Made by a program: the position numbers and the translations under genes. 64,000 nt of DNA from Luteibacter sp. UNC138MFCol5.1 (lineage in GTDB: Bacteria; Pseudomonadota; Gammaproteobacteria; Xanthomonadales; Rhodanobacteraceae), in the NCBI RefSeq assembly GCF_900110505.1, contig NZ_FODZ01000001.1, forward strand, positions 378,053 to 442,052, written 5' to 3'. The notes beneath the pieces are model-generated. The model saw nothing but the letters and a program-made list of their open reading frames with translations, searched no databases and was not told the DNA's origin. This document shows, piece by piece, positions 7,873 to 17,368 of this stretch (its first letter is position 1; each line of letters opens with the position of its first letter).

Positions 7873-10800
7873 ACGCCGCCGTTGAACGCAGGTCGGCTTT
7901 GCGCTGCAGCGCGCCCCGTGCCTCGCGCTCGTCGTCGCCTTCCAGCGGCGTGAGCGCGACGAACTTGCCTGCCACCATCGCGGCGAGGGGCACGCCATCG
8001 CGGATCGCCAGCCGGTTGCCGATCACGGCGGGCACCTTCGCCGAACCGGCGAGGATCGATCCGATCAGGTTGAGCGGGTCGGTGCCCGCGATGCAGACGA
8101 TCTCGCCGTCGTGCGGCCGGTGCCGGATCTGGCGTAGCGCCGCGAGCGCCTCGGGCAACGCGAACTGCTCGCCGACGAGGCCATCGACGAACCGGCCGCC
8201 ACGGATCTCGCCGCGCGCTTCCAGCCGATGGTAGACGCGGCGCAGGTCGCGCCACGCGGGAAGCCATGCCGCCTCCCGCTCCAGGATCCGCCAGCTGACC
8301 ACGCCGTAACGGCGCAGCAGCGTCCGCGCGATGTGTTCCAGCCCATCGGCATCGTTGCGTTGCTCGCTCGCCCGACGCGCGAGCGACCAGCGCCCCGCGT
8401 CCTCGATGCCGCTGAGCATGTGCCGGCGCGTGCGCCGATGGCGGCTTCCGTTGCGCTTCGATGCCGGCAGCAGCAGGGCGCGCAGGCCCGCGAAGCTGTC
8501 GGCGGTGACGCGCCCCGCCGCGACGAGCTCGCCCAGCGCATCCTCGAGCTCCGTGCGAAGCAGGCGGGTGGTCGATGCGAGCTCGTCGAAGAACAGCGCG
8601 CCTTCGTCGCGCAGCGCATCGGCCACCGCCTGCGCTCGCGAGGACAGCGACACGTCGTCGGTCGCGGCCGGCGCGGCGGCCGACCACACCGGCAGCTGGC
8701 GACGTGGCAGCAGTACGATCGGCGTCGAGCGCACCGGCCCGCCGCTGCCCGTGCCCAGGCGCAGGCGGCTCCAGACGACGCGGCCCGCCCGACACAGATC
8801 GTCGAGCCAGCCGATGCCGTAATCGGAAACGCGCGACGGTAGCAGCTCGGTTTCCCATGCGCCCGCCGCGGCTTCGAAGCCTTCGAGCTGCCCGATCGTG
8901 CCGGCGAGCGCGTCCGGGCCGGTGACCTGCGTGGCACGGGTGACGTGCTGCCAGTCGAGCAGGAAGCGATAGAAGTCGCGCGGCGCCACCGGCTCGATCT
9001 CGCGACGCAGGCGCCCGATCGTGTAACGGTGGATGCGCGCGAGCAGGTGACGTTCGCACCATTCGACGTCGGTGACGCCGGGCGAGAACGGCCCGCGCAT
9101 GACATAGCCCTCGGATTCGAGCGAACCGAGGGCGAGCTCGACATCGGGCAATGGCATGCCCAGCGACGCGGCGAGCGCATTCGCCGGCACCGGACCGAGA
9201 CCGCCGAGGCGCCCGCGTACGATGTCGATGAGCGCCGATTCCGGCGTCCAGGCCTGCGCCGCGTAGCTGGCCGGTGCCGCGATCGCCGGCGACATCGCGG
9301 CGACGGAAACCATCGCCTGCCACGCCGGCAAGCGTTCCGCAGCGACCCAGAGCGCATGGTCACCGTGCGTCAGCGACGTGGCCCGCGCGTCCTTCGCCAG
9401 CGCCGTGAGCAGCTTCGCCCATCCGGCGTTCTCGCGTACCTCGTCCTGGGTGATCGCGCCCAGCTGTACGAGGGCCTCGTGCATCTCGTCCGCGCTACGC
9501 GCCTCCGGCCACGCCTCGAGACGCACCGCGTCGATGGCCTCGGCATCGAGGCGGCCGAGGTCGTCGGCCGTCTCGGCCTCGTTCCAGCGGCGCGACTGCA
9601 CCGCCTGCGTGCGCCGCTCTTCCAGTGGCGCGTCGTCGAGGAACGCATACGGCGCGGCGCTCAGCACTTCGGCCGCGAGCGGCGACGGAGTGGCGAGGTC
9701 GCGCGCGACCATCGCGATGCGACCGGACTCGAGCCCACGCAGGATCTCGAGCAGGCCTTCGCTGTCCATCGCCTCGTGCAGGCAGTCGTCCAGCGTCTGC
9801 TTCACCAGCGGATGGTCCGGCACCTCGCGTTCGCCCACGAGGTTTTCCGCGCACGCGACCTGATCCGGGAACACGGTGGCGAGGAGATCCTCGCTCTTCA
9901 TGCGCTGCAGCTGCGGCGCGACCTTGCGGCCACCCGTGAAGCGCGGCAGCGCGAGGGCGGTCGTCGCGTTCCAGCGCCAGCGGACGCCGAACAGCGGTGC
10001 GTCGAGCAACGCCTGGATAAGCACATGCTCCGCGGAATTCGAATGCAGGTAGCGCGCGACCTCCTCCAGCGGGAAACTGTGACTGGTGGACAGCGACAGC
10101 ACGATGGCGTCTTCGGTCGCGGCCGCCTGCAGTTCGAAATTGAACTTGCGGCAGAAGCGCTTGCGCAAGGCCAGGCCCCATGCGCGGTTGATGCGGCTGC
10201 CGAACGGCGTGTGGATGATCAGCTGCGTGCCGCCGGACTCGTCGAAGAAGCGCTCCATCACGAGCGTGTCGCGGGTCGGCAACGCGCCCAGCGCCGCGCG
10301 TGCGCGGAACAGGTAGTCGACGATCTGTTCGGCGGCCGCTTTCGGCAGGGCCAGCTCGCCGGTGAGCCAGCGGAAGGCGCCGTCGCGGCCATCCGCGTCG
10401 AACGCCGCGGCGATCTCGCCGCGCAGGCGCGACACGCCGAGCGACAGCTCGTCGGTGCGTCCGGGTGCCTCGCCCAGCCAGAAGGGAATGTTCGGTGGCG
10501 CGCCCTGCGCGTCTTCCACGCGCAGCCTGCCCGCCTCCACCCGCATGATCCGGTAGGAGCGATTGCCGAGCTGGAAGACGTCGCCGGCGAGGCTCTCCAC
10601 CGCGAAATCCTCGTTCACCGTGCCGACGATCGTCGACTGGGGTTCGAGCAGCACGTTGTAATCGCCGGTGTCGGGAATGGTGCCGCCCGACGTGACGGCG
10701 GTGAGCCGTGCGCCGCGACGCTCGCGCAGGCGGCCGTTCACCGCGTCGCGGTGAATGTACGAGCCGCGTGGCCCGATGCGCGTGGTGAAGCCTTCCGACA

Positions 10801-12175
10801 GCATCCGCACGGTTTCGTCGAAGCGCTCGCGCGTCAGCGCGCGGAAGGGGTAGGCGCGGCGGATCAGGTCGTACAGCGCATCTTCCTCCCACTCCTGGCA
10901 GGCGACCTCCGCCACGATCTGCTGCGCGAGCACGTCGAGCGGCTCGTCCGGCATGATCAGCGCGTCGAGCTCGCCGCGGCGCACGCAGTCGAGCAGCGCG
11001 GCGCATTCCACGAGGTCGTCGCGCGAGGTCGGGAACAGGCGCGCCTTCGGCGTTCCGCCCACGGCGTGGCCCGCGCGGCCGGCGCGCTGCAGGAACGCCG
11101 CGATCGATCGCGGCGAGGCGATCTGGCAGACGAGGTCGACATCGCCGATGTCGATGCCCAGTTCCAGTGACGCCGTGGCCACGAGCGCGCGCAGTTCGCC
11201 GCGCTTGAGCCGCTGCTCGGCGTCGAGGCGCTGCTCGCGCGACAGGCTGCCGTGGTGCGCGGTGACGGCCTCCTTGCCCAGGCGCTCGGACAGGTGCCGC
11301 GACACGCGTTCGGCCATGCGCCGCGTGTTGACGAATACCAAGGTGGTGCGGTGTTGCTCGATGAGGTTGCCGAGCCGGTTGTAGACCAGCTCCCACATGT
11401 CGTTCGACATCACGGCCTCGAGCGGCACCGGCGGCACTTCCAGCGCGAGATCGCGCTTGCGCGTGTGACCGATGTCGACGATGGCGCAGTCCTCGCGCTC
11501 GCCGCCGGTGAGGAACGCCGCGACCTTCTCGATCGGTTTCTGTGTCGCGGAAAGACCGATGCGCGTGATGCGGCGCTGCGCGAGCGACTCCAGGCGTTCG
11601 AGGGACACGGCGAGGTGGCTGCCGCGCTTGCTCGCCGCCACGGCATGGATCTCGTCGACGATCACCTCGCGCACGTCGCGCAACATGGCGCGCCCCGAGT
11701 CCGAACCGAGCAGCACGTAGAGCGACTCCGGCGTGGTGACGAGGATGTGCGGCGGGCGACGCTTCATCTTCTCGCGGTCGGACGACGGCGTATCGCCGGT
11801 GCGCACGGCGGTGCGGATCTCGAGGTCGGGCAGGCCGCGCGCGCGGAGCGCCTCGCGGATGCCGGCCAGCGGCGCCTCGAGGTTGATGCGGATGTCGTTC
11901 GACAGCGCCTTCAGCGGCGAGACGTAGAGGATCGTGGTGCGATCGCGCAGGCCGCCTTGCTCGACGCCCTCGCGCACGAGGGTGTCGATCGCGGAGAGGA
12001 ACGCGGTGAGCGTCTTGCCCGAGCCGGTGGGCGCGGCGACGAGCGTATGCCTGCCCGAACGGATCGCCGGCCACGCGGCCACCTGCGCGGGCGTGGGCTC
12101 CGGGAACGCCTCGCCGAACCACGCGGCGACGGCAGGATGAAAGGCGCTGAGGGTCATCGACTTTTGTGAATTCAT
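7868..12175 (-). CDS. lhr: Lhr-type ATP-dependent DNA helicase
   Basis: Large superfamily 2 DNA helicase linked to DNA repair, 1435 residues, close to the usual Lhr length of about 1500. Walker A is APTGSGKT (48-55); the Walker B box is DEIH (174-177), followed by a second RecA fold ending in a QRAGRAGH motif VI. Then come the Lhr winged-helix core and a long C-terminal region with a winged-helix/AlkZ-like segment ([20 protein letters not shown]). No good ribosome site is seen before the ATG; a second ATG at residue 7 is also possible. Cytoplasmic, apparently monocistronic. Confidence 0.93.
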   Translation of the reverse strand: MNSQKSMTLSAFHPAVAAWFGEAFPEPTPAQVAAWPAIRSGRHTLVAAPTGSGKTLTAFLSAIDTLVREGVEQGGLRDRTTILYVSPLKALSNDIRINLEAPLAGIREALRARGLPDLEIRTAVRTGDTPSSDREKMKRRPPHILVTTPESLYVLLGSDSGRAMLRDVREVIVDEIHAVAASKRGSHLAVSLERLESLAQRRITRIGLSATQKPIEKVAAFLTGGEREDCAIVDIGHTRKRDLALEVPPVPLEAVMSNDMWELVYNRLGNLIEQHRTTLVFVNTRRMAERVSRHLSERLGKEAVTAHHGSLSREQRLDAEQRLKRGELRALVATASLELGIDIGDVDLVCQIASPRSIAAFLQRAGRAGHAVGGTPKARLFPTSRDDLVECAALLDCVRRGELDALIMPDEPLDVLAQQIVAEVACQEWEEDALYDLIRRAYPFRALTRERFDETVRMLSEGFTTRIGPRGSYIHRDAVNGRLRERRGARLTAVTSGGTIPDTGDYNVLLEPQSTIVGTVNEDFAVESLAGDVFQLGNRSYRIMRVEAGRLRVEDAQGAPPNIPFWLGEAPGRTDELSLGVSRLRGEIAAAFDADGRDGAFRWLTGELALPKAAAEQIVDYLFRARAALGALPTRDTLVMERFFDESGGTQLIIHTPFGSRINRAWGLALRKRFCRKFNFELQAAATEDAIVLSLSTSHSFPLEEVARYLHSNSAEHVLIQALLDAPLFGVRWRWNATTALALPRFTGGRKVAPQLQRMKSEDLLATVFPDQVACAENLVGEREVPDHPLVKQTLDDCLHEAMDSEGLLEILRGLESGRIAMVARDLATPSPLAAEVLSAAPYAFLDDAPLEERRTQAVQSRRWNEAETADDLGRLDAEAIDAVRLEAWPEARSADEMHEALVQLGAITQDEVRENAGWAKLLTALAKDARATSLTHGDHALWVAAERLPAWQAMVSVAAMSPAIAAPASYAAQAWTPESALIDIVRGRLGGLGPVPANALAASLGMPLPDVELALGSLESEGYVMRGPFSPGVTDVEWCERHLLARIHRYTIGRLRREIEPVAPRDFYRFLLDWQHVTRATQVTGPDALAGTIGQLEGFEAAAGAWETELLPSRVSDYGIGWLDDLCRAGRVVWSRLRLGTGSGGPVRSTPIVLLPRRQLPVWSAAAPAATDDVSLSSRAQAVADALRDEGALFFDELASTTRLLRTELEDALGELVAAGRVTADSFAGLRALLLPASKRNGSRHRRTRRHMLSGIEDAGRWSLARRASEQRNDADGLEHIARTLLRRYGVVSWRILEREAAWLPAWRDLRRVYHRLEARGEIRGGRFVDGLVGEQFALPEALAALRQIRHRPHDGEIVCIAGTDPLNLIGSILAGSAKVPAVIGNRLAIRDGVPLAAMVAGKFVALTPLEGDDEREARGALQRKADLRSTAAL

Positions 12176-12304
12176 TGAATCACTTAAGTGGGGTCCGGGG
12201 GCCTCGATGGCAAGCGTCGAGCGTACCGCGACGGCGTCTCGCGGGTTGCGATAAAGCCGTTACTTGGCGATGGTTGGCCCTTCCTCGCCGATCGACCGTG
12301 CCCC

Positions 12305-14527
12305 ATGTCCGAGTTCACCCGCCGCACCACCCTCGCCGTCGCCCTCGCCGCGGGCCTCGCCGGTTCCGCCCACGCCGCCGCGCCCGCGGACAAACCGTGG
12401 ATGGATCGCTCGCTGGGCCCCGATCGCCGCGCGGAACTGCTCGTCTCCGCGATGACCGACGATGAGAAATTCCGCCTGATCCGTTCCGATTTCGGTCTGG
12501 CCAGCGACAAGCACGGCGTCCCCGAAGGCGCCGTCGGTGGCGCCGGCTACGTACCCGCCCTGCCCCGTATCGGCCTGGCCGCGATCAATGAAACGGACGC
12601 GGGACTCGGCGTGAACAAGCCGGGCATCGACGGCAAGGGCGCGATCTCGCTGCCGGCCGGCCTCGCGACCGCCGCGAGCTTCGATCCGGCGGTCGCCCAC
12701 GCGGGCGGCCGCATGATCGGCGGCGAGGCTCGTGGCAAGGGCTACGGCGTGCTCCTGTCCGGCGGCGTGAACCTGGTACGCGATCCGCGCAATGGCCGCA
12801 ACTTCGAATACGCGGGCGAGGATCCGATCCTCGCGGGCACCATCGTCGGCGCGGCGGTGAAGGGCATCCAGGAGCAACGGATCGTCGCGACGGTGAAGCA
12901 CTTCGCCATCAACGACCTGGAAACCGGCCGCAACACGCACAGCGCGGACATCGATCCCGTCGCGCTGCGCGAGTCGGACCTGCTCGCCTTCCAGATCGCC
13001 ATCGCGCACGGCGACCCGGGCTCGGTCATGTCGGCCTATAACCGCGTCAATGGCGTCTACGCCGGCGAGGATGCCTGGCTGCTCACCGACGTGCTCAAGA
13101 AGGAGTGGGGCTTCAAGGGCTTCGTGATGTCCGACTGGGGCGGCGTCCACAGCGGCGCCAAGGCCGCGCTGGCCGGACTCGACCAGGAATCCGCCGGCGA
13201 GGTGTTCGACAAGGAGGTTTACTTCGACAAGCCGTTGCGCGCCGCCGTGGCGTCGGGCGAGGTGCCGAAGGCGCGCCTCGACGACATGGCCCGCCGCATC
13301 CTGCGCAGCCTCATCGCCCACGGCGTCATCGACGATCCCATTCCCACGAAGCCGGTCACGCCGGTGCCGTACGCGGCCGATCGCATCGTCGCCCGGGACG
13401 CGCTGGAAGCCGGCGCGGTCCTCCTGCGCAACGAAGGCTCGCTGCTGCCGCTGGCGCGCAAGGGTCAGTCGGTCGTGGTGATCGGTGGCCACGCGGACAA
13501 GGGCGTGCTGGCCGGCGGCGGCTCGTCCACGGTCACCGACGAGGGCGGCGATCCGGTGCCCGGGCTCGAACCGACCGGCTGGCCGGGCCCGGTCCGCTAT
13601 CACGCGTCCGCGCCGCTCGCCTTCATGCAGAAGCTGGGTGGCAAGGTGACCTTCGATCCGGGCACCGATCCCGCCGCCGCCGCGAAAGCCGCCGCGGCCG
13701 CCGATGTCGCCGTCGTCTTCGTCACGAAGTGGGCCGCCGAGTCGTACGACGCGCCGGACATGTCGCTGCCGGATGGGCAGGACGCGCTGGTCACCGCCGT
13801 CGCGAAGGCGAACCCGAAGGTCGTCGTCGTGCTGGAAACCAATGGCGCGGTGAAGATGCCCTGGCTTCAGGGCGTCGGCGCCGTGCTGCAGGCCTGGTAT
13901 CCGGGATCGGGAGGTGGCGAAGGCATCGCGCGGCTCCTCTATGGCGAAACCGCACCGTCGGGGCGCCTCCCGGTGAGCTGGCCGAAGGACGAGTCGCAGT
14001 TGCCGCGTCCCACGATCCAGGCCGCTGGCCTGTACTCGAAGGAAAAGCCGGCGGACAACATCGACTACACCATCGAGGGTGCCGACGTCGGCTACCGCTG
14101 GTTCGAGAAGACCGGGCGCGAGCCGCTCTTCGCCTTCGGCTACGGCCTGACCTACACGTCGTTCGCGTACAGCGATTTCGCCGTGGACAAGGACGCGGCC
14201 GGCCGGGTCGTCGCGCACGTCACCGTGAAGAACACGGGCAAGACCGCCGGCGCGGACGTGCCGCAGGTCTACGTCGCCGCGCCGGACGGCGGCATGCGCC
14301 GCCTCGCCGGCTGGCACAAGGTGAGCCTGAAGCCGGGCGCGAGCCGCCGCGTCGACATCGCGCTGGAACCCATGGCTCTCGCCCGCTACGACGACAAGGG
14401 CAAGCGCTGGCGCGTCGCGCCGGGCACGTACACCGTGAAGCTCGGCCGCTCCGCCGCGGATTTCGCGGGCGAAGCGAAGGTCGACCTGTCGGAAAGCTTC
14501 CCGGTCCTCAAGGCCGGATCGCGCTAG
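12305..14527 (+). CDS. GH3 beta-glucosidase, exported
   Basis: Glycoside hydrolase family 3, 740 residues, likely a periplasmic or secreted beta-glucosidase. The start at 12305 gives a signal peptide with a twin arginine (EFTRRTTLAVALAAGLAGSA, cut after AHA), so export may be by Tat. The GH3 N-terminal barrel carries the nucleophile in GFVMSDWGG (Asp277); the C-terminal sandwich has DVAVVFVTKWAAESYD and AWYPGSGGGE; an Fn3-like domain closes the protein (VTVKNTGKTAGADVPQVYV). The order is standard for BglX-like enzymes. Divergent from lhr; no partner gene downstream because a repeat array follows. Confidence 0.93.
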   Translation: MSEFTRRTTLAVALAAGLAGSAHAAAPADKPWMDRSLGPDRRAELLVSAMTDDEKFRLIRSDFGLASDKHGVPEGAVGGAGYVPALPRIGLAAINETDAGLGVNKPGIDGKGAISLPAGLATAASFDPAVAHAGGRMIGGEARGKGYGVLLSGGVNLVRDPRNGRNFEYAGEDPILAGTIVGAAVKGIQEQRIVATVKHFAINDLETGRNTHSADIDPVALRESDLLAFQIAIAHGDPGSVMSAYNRVNGVYAGEDAWLLTDVLKKEWGFKGFVMSDWGGVHSGAKAALAGLDQESAGEVFDKEVYFDKPLRAAVASGEVPKARLDDMARRILRSLIAHGVIDDPIPTKPVTPVPYAADRIVARDALEAGAVLLRNEGSLLPLARKGQSVVVIGGHADKGVLAGGGSSTVTDEGGDPVPGLEPTGWPGPVRYHASAPLAFMQKLGGKVTFDPGTDPAAAAKAAAAADVAVVFVTKWAAESYDAPDMSLPDGQDALVTAVAKANPKVVVVLETNGAVKMPWLQGVGAVLQAWYPGSGGGEGIARLLYGETAPSGRLPVSWPKDESQLPRPTIQAAGLYSKEKPADNIDYTIEGADVGYRWFEKTGREPLFAFGYGLTYTSFAYSDFAVDKDAAGRVVAHVTVKNTGKTAGADVPQVYVAAPDGGMRRLAGWHKVSLKPGASRRVDIALEPMALARYDDKGKRWRVAPGTYTVKLGRSAADFAGEAKVDLSESFPVLKAGSR

Positions 14528-14565
14528 CTCAAGGTCACGGCCCCACAGGTGGGACCCGGCGGCCG

Positions 14566-14674
14566 TTGTGGGAGCGGGCCTGGCCGCGACAGCCTTTCGC
14601 CCCGGTCCCCAAGGTGGCGCGCCAGCTCCGGGGCACGGCCCCAAAACATGTCGCGCCCAGGTGCGCTCCCACAA
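14566..14674. repeat. REP-like palindromic unit 1 of a three-unit array
   Basis: About 109 bases. The outer arms are TTGTGGGAGCGGGCCTGGCC and the inverse GGGCGCGACATG reading out to CTCCCACAA; the inner part holds CCCCGGTCCCCAAGG against CTCCGGGGCACGGCCCC. Such a double hairpin resembles a REPIN (two inverted REPs) of Pseudomonas and related genera. Confidence 0.8.
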
Positions 14675-14691
14675 GGGCGGGGCCGAGGCGG

Positions 14692-14800
14692 TTGTGGGAG
14701 CGGGCCTGGCCGCGACGGCTTTTCGCCCCGGTCCCCAAGGTGGCGCGCCAGCTCCGGGGCACGGCCCCAAAACATGTCGCGCCCAGGTGCGCTCCCACAG
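14692..14800. repeat. REP-like palindromic unit 2
   Basis: Nearly identical to unit 1, offset by 126 bases in the same orientation. The core GCGCGCCAGCTCCGGGGCAC and the right end CATGTCGCGCCCAGGTGCGC match exactly. Confidence 0.8.
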
Positions 14801-14806
14801 GTGCGA

Positions 14807-14914
14807 TGGTGGGAGCGGACCTGGCCGCGACAGCTCTTCGCCGCGGTCTCCAAGGTGGCGCGCCAGCTCCGGGGCACGGCCCCAAAACATGTCGCGCCCA
14901 GGTGCGCTCCCACA
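14807..14914. repeat. REP-like palindromic unit 3
   Basis: Third copy, offset by 115 bases, with a few changes in the left half (GGACCTGG, GCTCTTCGCCGCGGTCTCC) while the right half is unchanged. With units 1-2 it fills most of the 462-base gap between the GH3 gene and the next gene. I see no open frame of its own here. Confidence 0.8.
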
Positions 14915-14989
14915 GGTGCCGGCCTGGCTGCCTCGGTCCCCCGTTCGTCGTGACGCGGTCGCGACGGTCGCGCTTGCCACAATCGCCGC

Positions 14990-15763
14990 ATGACGCCACG
15001 CCCTCTCCTCGCCGCCCTCGCCCTCGCCGTCCTTTCGACGCCTGCCTTCGCCGATCCGCCCGATTTCGACCGGCCGGGGGCCGGCTTCGCCACCACCGTG
15101 CTGCCCGCGGGCACGCTGGCGCTCGAACAGGGGCTGCCGACGTACGAGCGGGAGCGAAGCGACGGCTTCCTGGATTGCACGTACACGGCCGACAGCGTCA
15201 TCCGCCTCGGTCTGGGCGGGCCGGTCGAGTTGCAGGTCGCGGGACAGGCATGGAACCGCCTCGAAGAACGCGGGATGGGCTCGCGGCGACATGCCACGGG
15301 ACACGGCGACACCAGCGTGGGTCTCAAATGGGCATCCCCGGGATCGGGCGACGCGGGCTCGTTCAGCTGGGCGGCGCTCGGCAACGTGACGTTCGACAAC
15401 GGCGACGAGGACTTCGGCAACGGCGCGCGCGAGGTCAGCCTCGGCAGCACGATGCAGTGGAAGCCTGACGATGACCACCAGAACACGCTCTACGCGAACG
15501 TCGACCACCTGAAGGGGCGCAACACATGGACCCTCGCGCCGACCTTCGGCCGCAAGTTCGGCGATCAATGGATGGCGTACATCGAGGCCGACGCGATCCA
15601 TGACGCGGACGAGGGCAACGAGCTGCAGGCGGGCGGCGGGCTGGCCTATGCCATCGGCGACCACCTGCAGCTGGACGCGTACGCCCTGCACCGGGTGGCG
15701 GGCCATGGGCCCTCGTTCATCGCCGGGCTCGGCGTCTCGATGTTCTTCGGCAGGAAGAGCTAG
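14990..15763 (+). CDS. outer-membrane transporter-like protein (phenol MetA-degradation family)
   Basis: 257 residues. A signal peptide ends at STPAFA, cut before DPP. The rest is a small beta-barrel style sequence with alternating hydrophobic strands (VIRLGLGGPVELQVAGQAW, GGLAYAIGDHLQLDAYAL) and ends with an aromatic strand (IAGLGVSMFFGRKS). The pattern DRPG...LPAGTLALEQG...GDTSVGLKW is that of the putative MetA-pathway outer-membrane family, whose substrates are poorly known. Its stop codon shares the tetramer CTAG (15760-15763) with the stop of the convergent small gene. Confidence 0.75.
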   Translation: MTPRPLLAALALAVLSTPAFADPPDFDRPGAGFATTVLPAGTLALEQGLPTYERERSDGFLDCTYTADSVIRLGLGGPVELQVAGQAWNRLEERGMGSRRHATGHGDTSVGLKWASPGSGDAGSFSWAALGNVTFDNGDEDFGNGAREVSLGSTMQWKPDDDHQNTLYANVDHLKGRNTWTLAPTFGRKFGDQWMAYIEADAIHDADEGNELQAGGGLAYAIGDHLQLDAYALHRVAGHGPSFIAGLGVSMFFGRKS

Positions 15764-15924
15764 CGCCGGTTCGCGCGGCGCATGGCGCGCAGCAGGATGA
15801 CGGCCAGCGCGAGCCCGACGATCAGGCCGATACCGCCGCCCCAGACCGAGCCGGTCCGCCCATCGATGAAATAACCGATGGCGAAACCGATGAGCGCGAT
15901 CAGGGGAATGGGAAGACAGCCCAT
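15760..15924 (-). CDS. small two-helix membrane protein
   Basis: 54 residues from the ATG at 15924: MGCLPIPLIALIGFAIGYF, a short polar turn (DGRTGSVWGGG), a second helix IGLIVGLALAVILL and a basic tail RAMRRANRR, so the C-terminus is probably cytoplasmic. The same type of small glycine-rich inner-membrane protein is common next to other genes, but I cannot name a function. A longer frame upstream lacks a plausible start. Tail-to-tail overlap with the MetA-like gene. Confidence 0.6.
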   Translation of the reverse strand: MGCLPIPLIALIGFAIGYFIDGRTGSVWGGGIGLIVGLALAVILLRAMRRANRR

Positions 15925-16561
15925 GGCGCGAGGATACGCCAGAAAAGCATGGCCCTCGCGCTCACGCGGAGGGCCATGGCGACCGTCCCTTGGTCTGGCG
16001 GCCTCGGCCACCCGAACGCGGCCCGGCGAAGCCGACGCGGCGTTACCGCCGATGAAGGGGGGATCGATCCTTGCGCTAGGGACGGACGGCGTCCTGCCGT
16101 CGGATCGGTCATCGGCGATGTGTTGCCACGCCGATGTCGCCGGCGCGGCGTGACCGTAATGTTGCGTAGGTCGGCCGGCGGCGGATATAGGAGAATTCTT
16201 AAAATTAGTGCCGATTTGCCTTCGCCTGTGTAGGCGAAGGCCGGGTTTTACGCCAGGGCGCGGGATTCACGGCTTTTCTGCTCGTCCCTACGCCGCTCCG
16301 GGCGCGGCCTTTCAGGGCGAGTCGCCGGCGGCTTCGGCGCGGTCCGCTGCGGAATGCTCATGCCCCGACTGGCGAGACTACGCAGGCTCGCACCGTCGGA
16401 CGACCCGTAATCCCGTTTGCCTGGTTCGCGTTGCATCGTTCATTTCTCCATCGCGCGCTCCACCCCGGGCGATCAGGTTGGTCGCAAAAGGCGAAATTTT
16501 CGGTGGCAGACCGGTGAACGTTGTGTGACAGGCCTTCACGCGCCGGAACGGCGATCGTCCG
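15925..16561. other. 637-base stretch with no confident gene
   Basis: Between the small membrane protein and virJ. It has an unusually A/T-rich patch (about 16188-16210), a perfect 9-bp hairpin CCTTCGCCT/AGGCGAAGG at 16219-16240, and weak frames on both strands. The only frame with a decent ribosome site is the minus-strand 62-codon one at 16248-16436, listed separately. The A/T-rich patch could be a promoter, but I cannot fix -10/-35 elements. Confidence 0.5.
16248..16436 (-). CDS. possible small basic protein, unknown
   Basis: 62 residues, rich in Arg, Pro and Ser (for example PPATRPERPRPERRRDEQKS), predicted disordered. In favour: GGAGA eight bases before the ATG and a 9-bp hairpin seven bases after the TAA. 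Against: codon third positions are clearly less GC-rich than in the neighbours and nothing in the sequence is recognisable. It may be a recent or spurious frame. Confidence 0.3.
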   Translation of the reverse strand: MQREPGKRDYGSSDGASLRSLASRGMSIPQRTAPKPPATRPERPRPERRRDEQKSRESRALA

Positions 16562-17368
16562 TTAAGGCGATGTCGACGCGGCCGCCGGTTGCGCGGGCAT
16601 GCGCTGGATGAGCTCGGTCGCCAACGCTTCGTAGTTCTCGTCGAAATGGTGGGAGCCGGGCTTCCGGTAGACCGTGACGAACGATGGCAGCTTCGGATCG
16701 GTGCAGCCGCTGTCGTCCGCATCCTCGGCGCCGTAATAGCAGGCCATTGGCGGGTGTCCGCCCAGCGCGGCGATCGGCGGCATCGCATCGGTGTGCACGA
16801 CCGGATTGAGCCACTGCAGGAAATTGTGCGTGTGGGTGGTCCACCAGCCCTGCTGCATGTAGCCTTCGAGTTCGATCTCGAAGTTCACGTCGCGGCTCGC
16901 GGAGAGCAGCACGAGCTGGCTCAGGCGCGCGCGGTTGTCGGGACGGAGTTTCCCCACGATGGTCGGCAGCACGTCGGCGCCGAACGAATAGCCGATCAGC
17001 AGCACGCGTTTCTTCTTCCAAAGCGCCGTGTAGCGATCGAGCAGGCCGTCGAGATCGTGCGCCGATTCCTCCGGCGACCGGTATCGCCAGAAGTACTTGA
17101 ACGTGCTGACACCGGCCACGGGAATGCCGCGCGAGGTGAACACCGCACCCAGGCGCTGGTCGAGGTCCCACCAGCCGCCGTCGCCCGAGTAGATGACGAC
17201 GAGCAGGTCTTCCTGTCCGGCCGGCGCCGTCGTGAGCGCGGGCAGCTCGACGGTGGATTTCTCCATCGACGCATGCGTCCACGGATGCCAGGCGAGCAGC
17301 GCGAGCACGCCCAGGGCGAGCAGGCCGAGCAGGGAATAGCGGATCGTTTTCTTCATGCGTCTCTTCAT
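16562..17368 (-). CDS. virJ: VirJ/AcvB-like lipid hydrolase, membrane-anchored
   Basis: 268 residues: an N-terminal membrane segment (LLGLLALGVLALLAWHPW) then a periplasmic alpha/beta hydrolase domain of the bacterial virulence (VirJ) family. Visible are LLVVIYSGDGGWWDLDQ, the nucleophile elbow LIGYSFGAD (Ser128), QGWWTTHTHNFLQWLNP and the catalytic-His region GSHHFDENY. Start chosen at 17368, where ATG overlaps the mprF stop (ATGA), implying translational coupling. AcvB homologues in Agrobacterium/Rhizobium are encoded with LpiA (MprF) and hydrolyse lysyl-phosphatidylglycerol; the same pairing here argues for that role rather than virulence secretion. This is a single-domain, VirJ-length form. 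Confidence 0.85.
   Translation of the reverse strand: MKRRMKKTIRYSLLGLLALGVLALLAWHPWTHASMEKSTVELPALTTAPAGQEDLLVVIYSGDGGWWDLDQRLGAVFTSRGIPVAGVSTFKYFWRYRSPEESAHDLDGLLDRYTALWKKKRVLLIGYSFGADVLPTIVGKLRPDNRARLSQLVLLSASRDVNFEIELEGYMQQGWWTTHTHNFLQWLNPVVHTDAMPPIAALGGHPPMACYYGAEDADDSGCTDPKLPSFVTVYRKPGSHHFDENYEALATELIQRMPAQPAAASTSP

Noticed and set aside
8945-11170. Long plus-strand frame opposite the helicase
   Set aside because: The opposite strand encodes a full-length Lhr with all motifs; this frame shows no fold-like pattern.
14566-14914. CRISPR-like spacing of the array
   Set aside because: Units are palindromic, about 109 bp, with short and unequal gaps; there are no unique spacers of constant length and no cas genes.
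12260-15706. Minus-strand frame of over 1100 codons across the GH3 gene and repeat array
   Set aside because: It passes through palindromic repeats and two real genes; composition is shadow-like.
16208-16528. Plus-strand 106-codon GTG frame in the 15925-16561 gap
   Set aside because: It reads through the hairpin at 16219-16240, has no domain-like pattern and opposes a slightly better minus-strand candidate.
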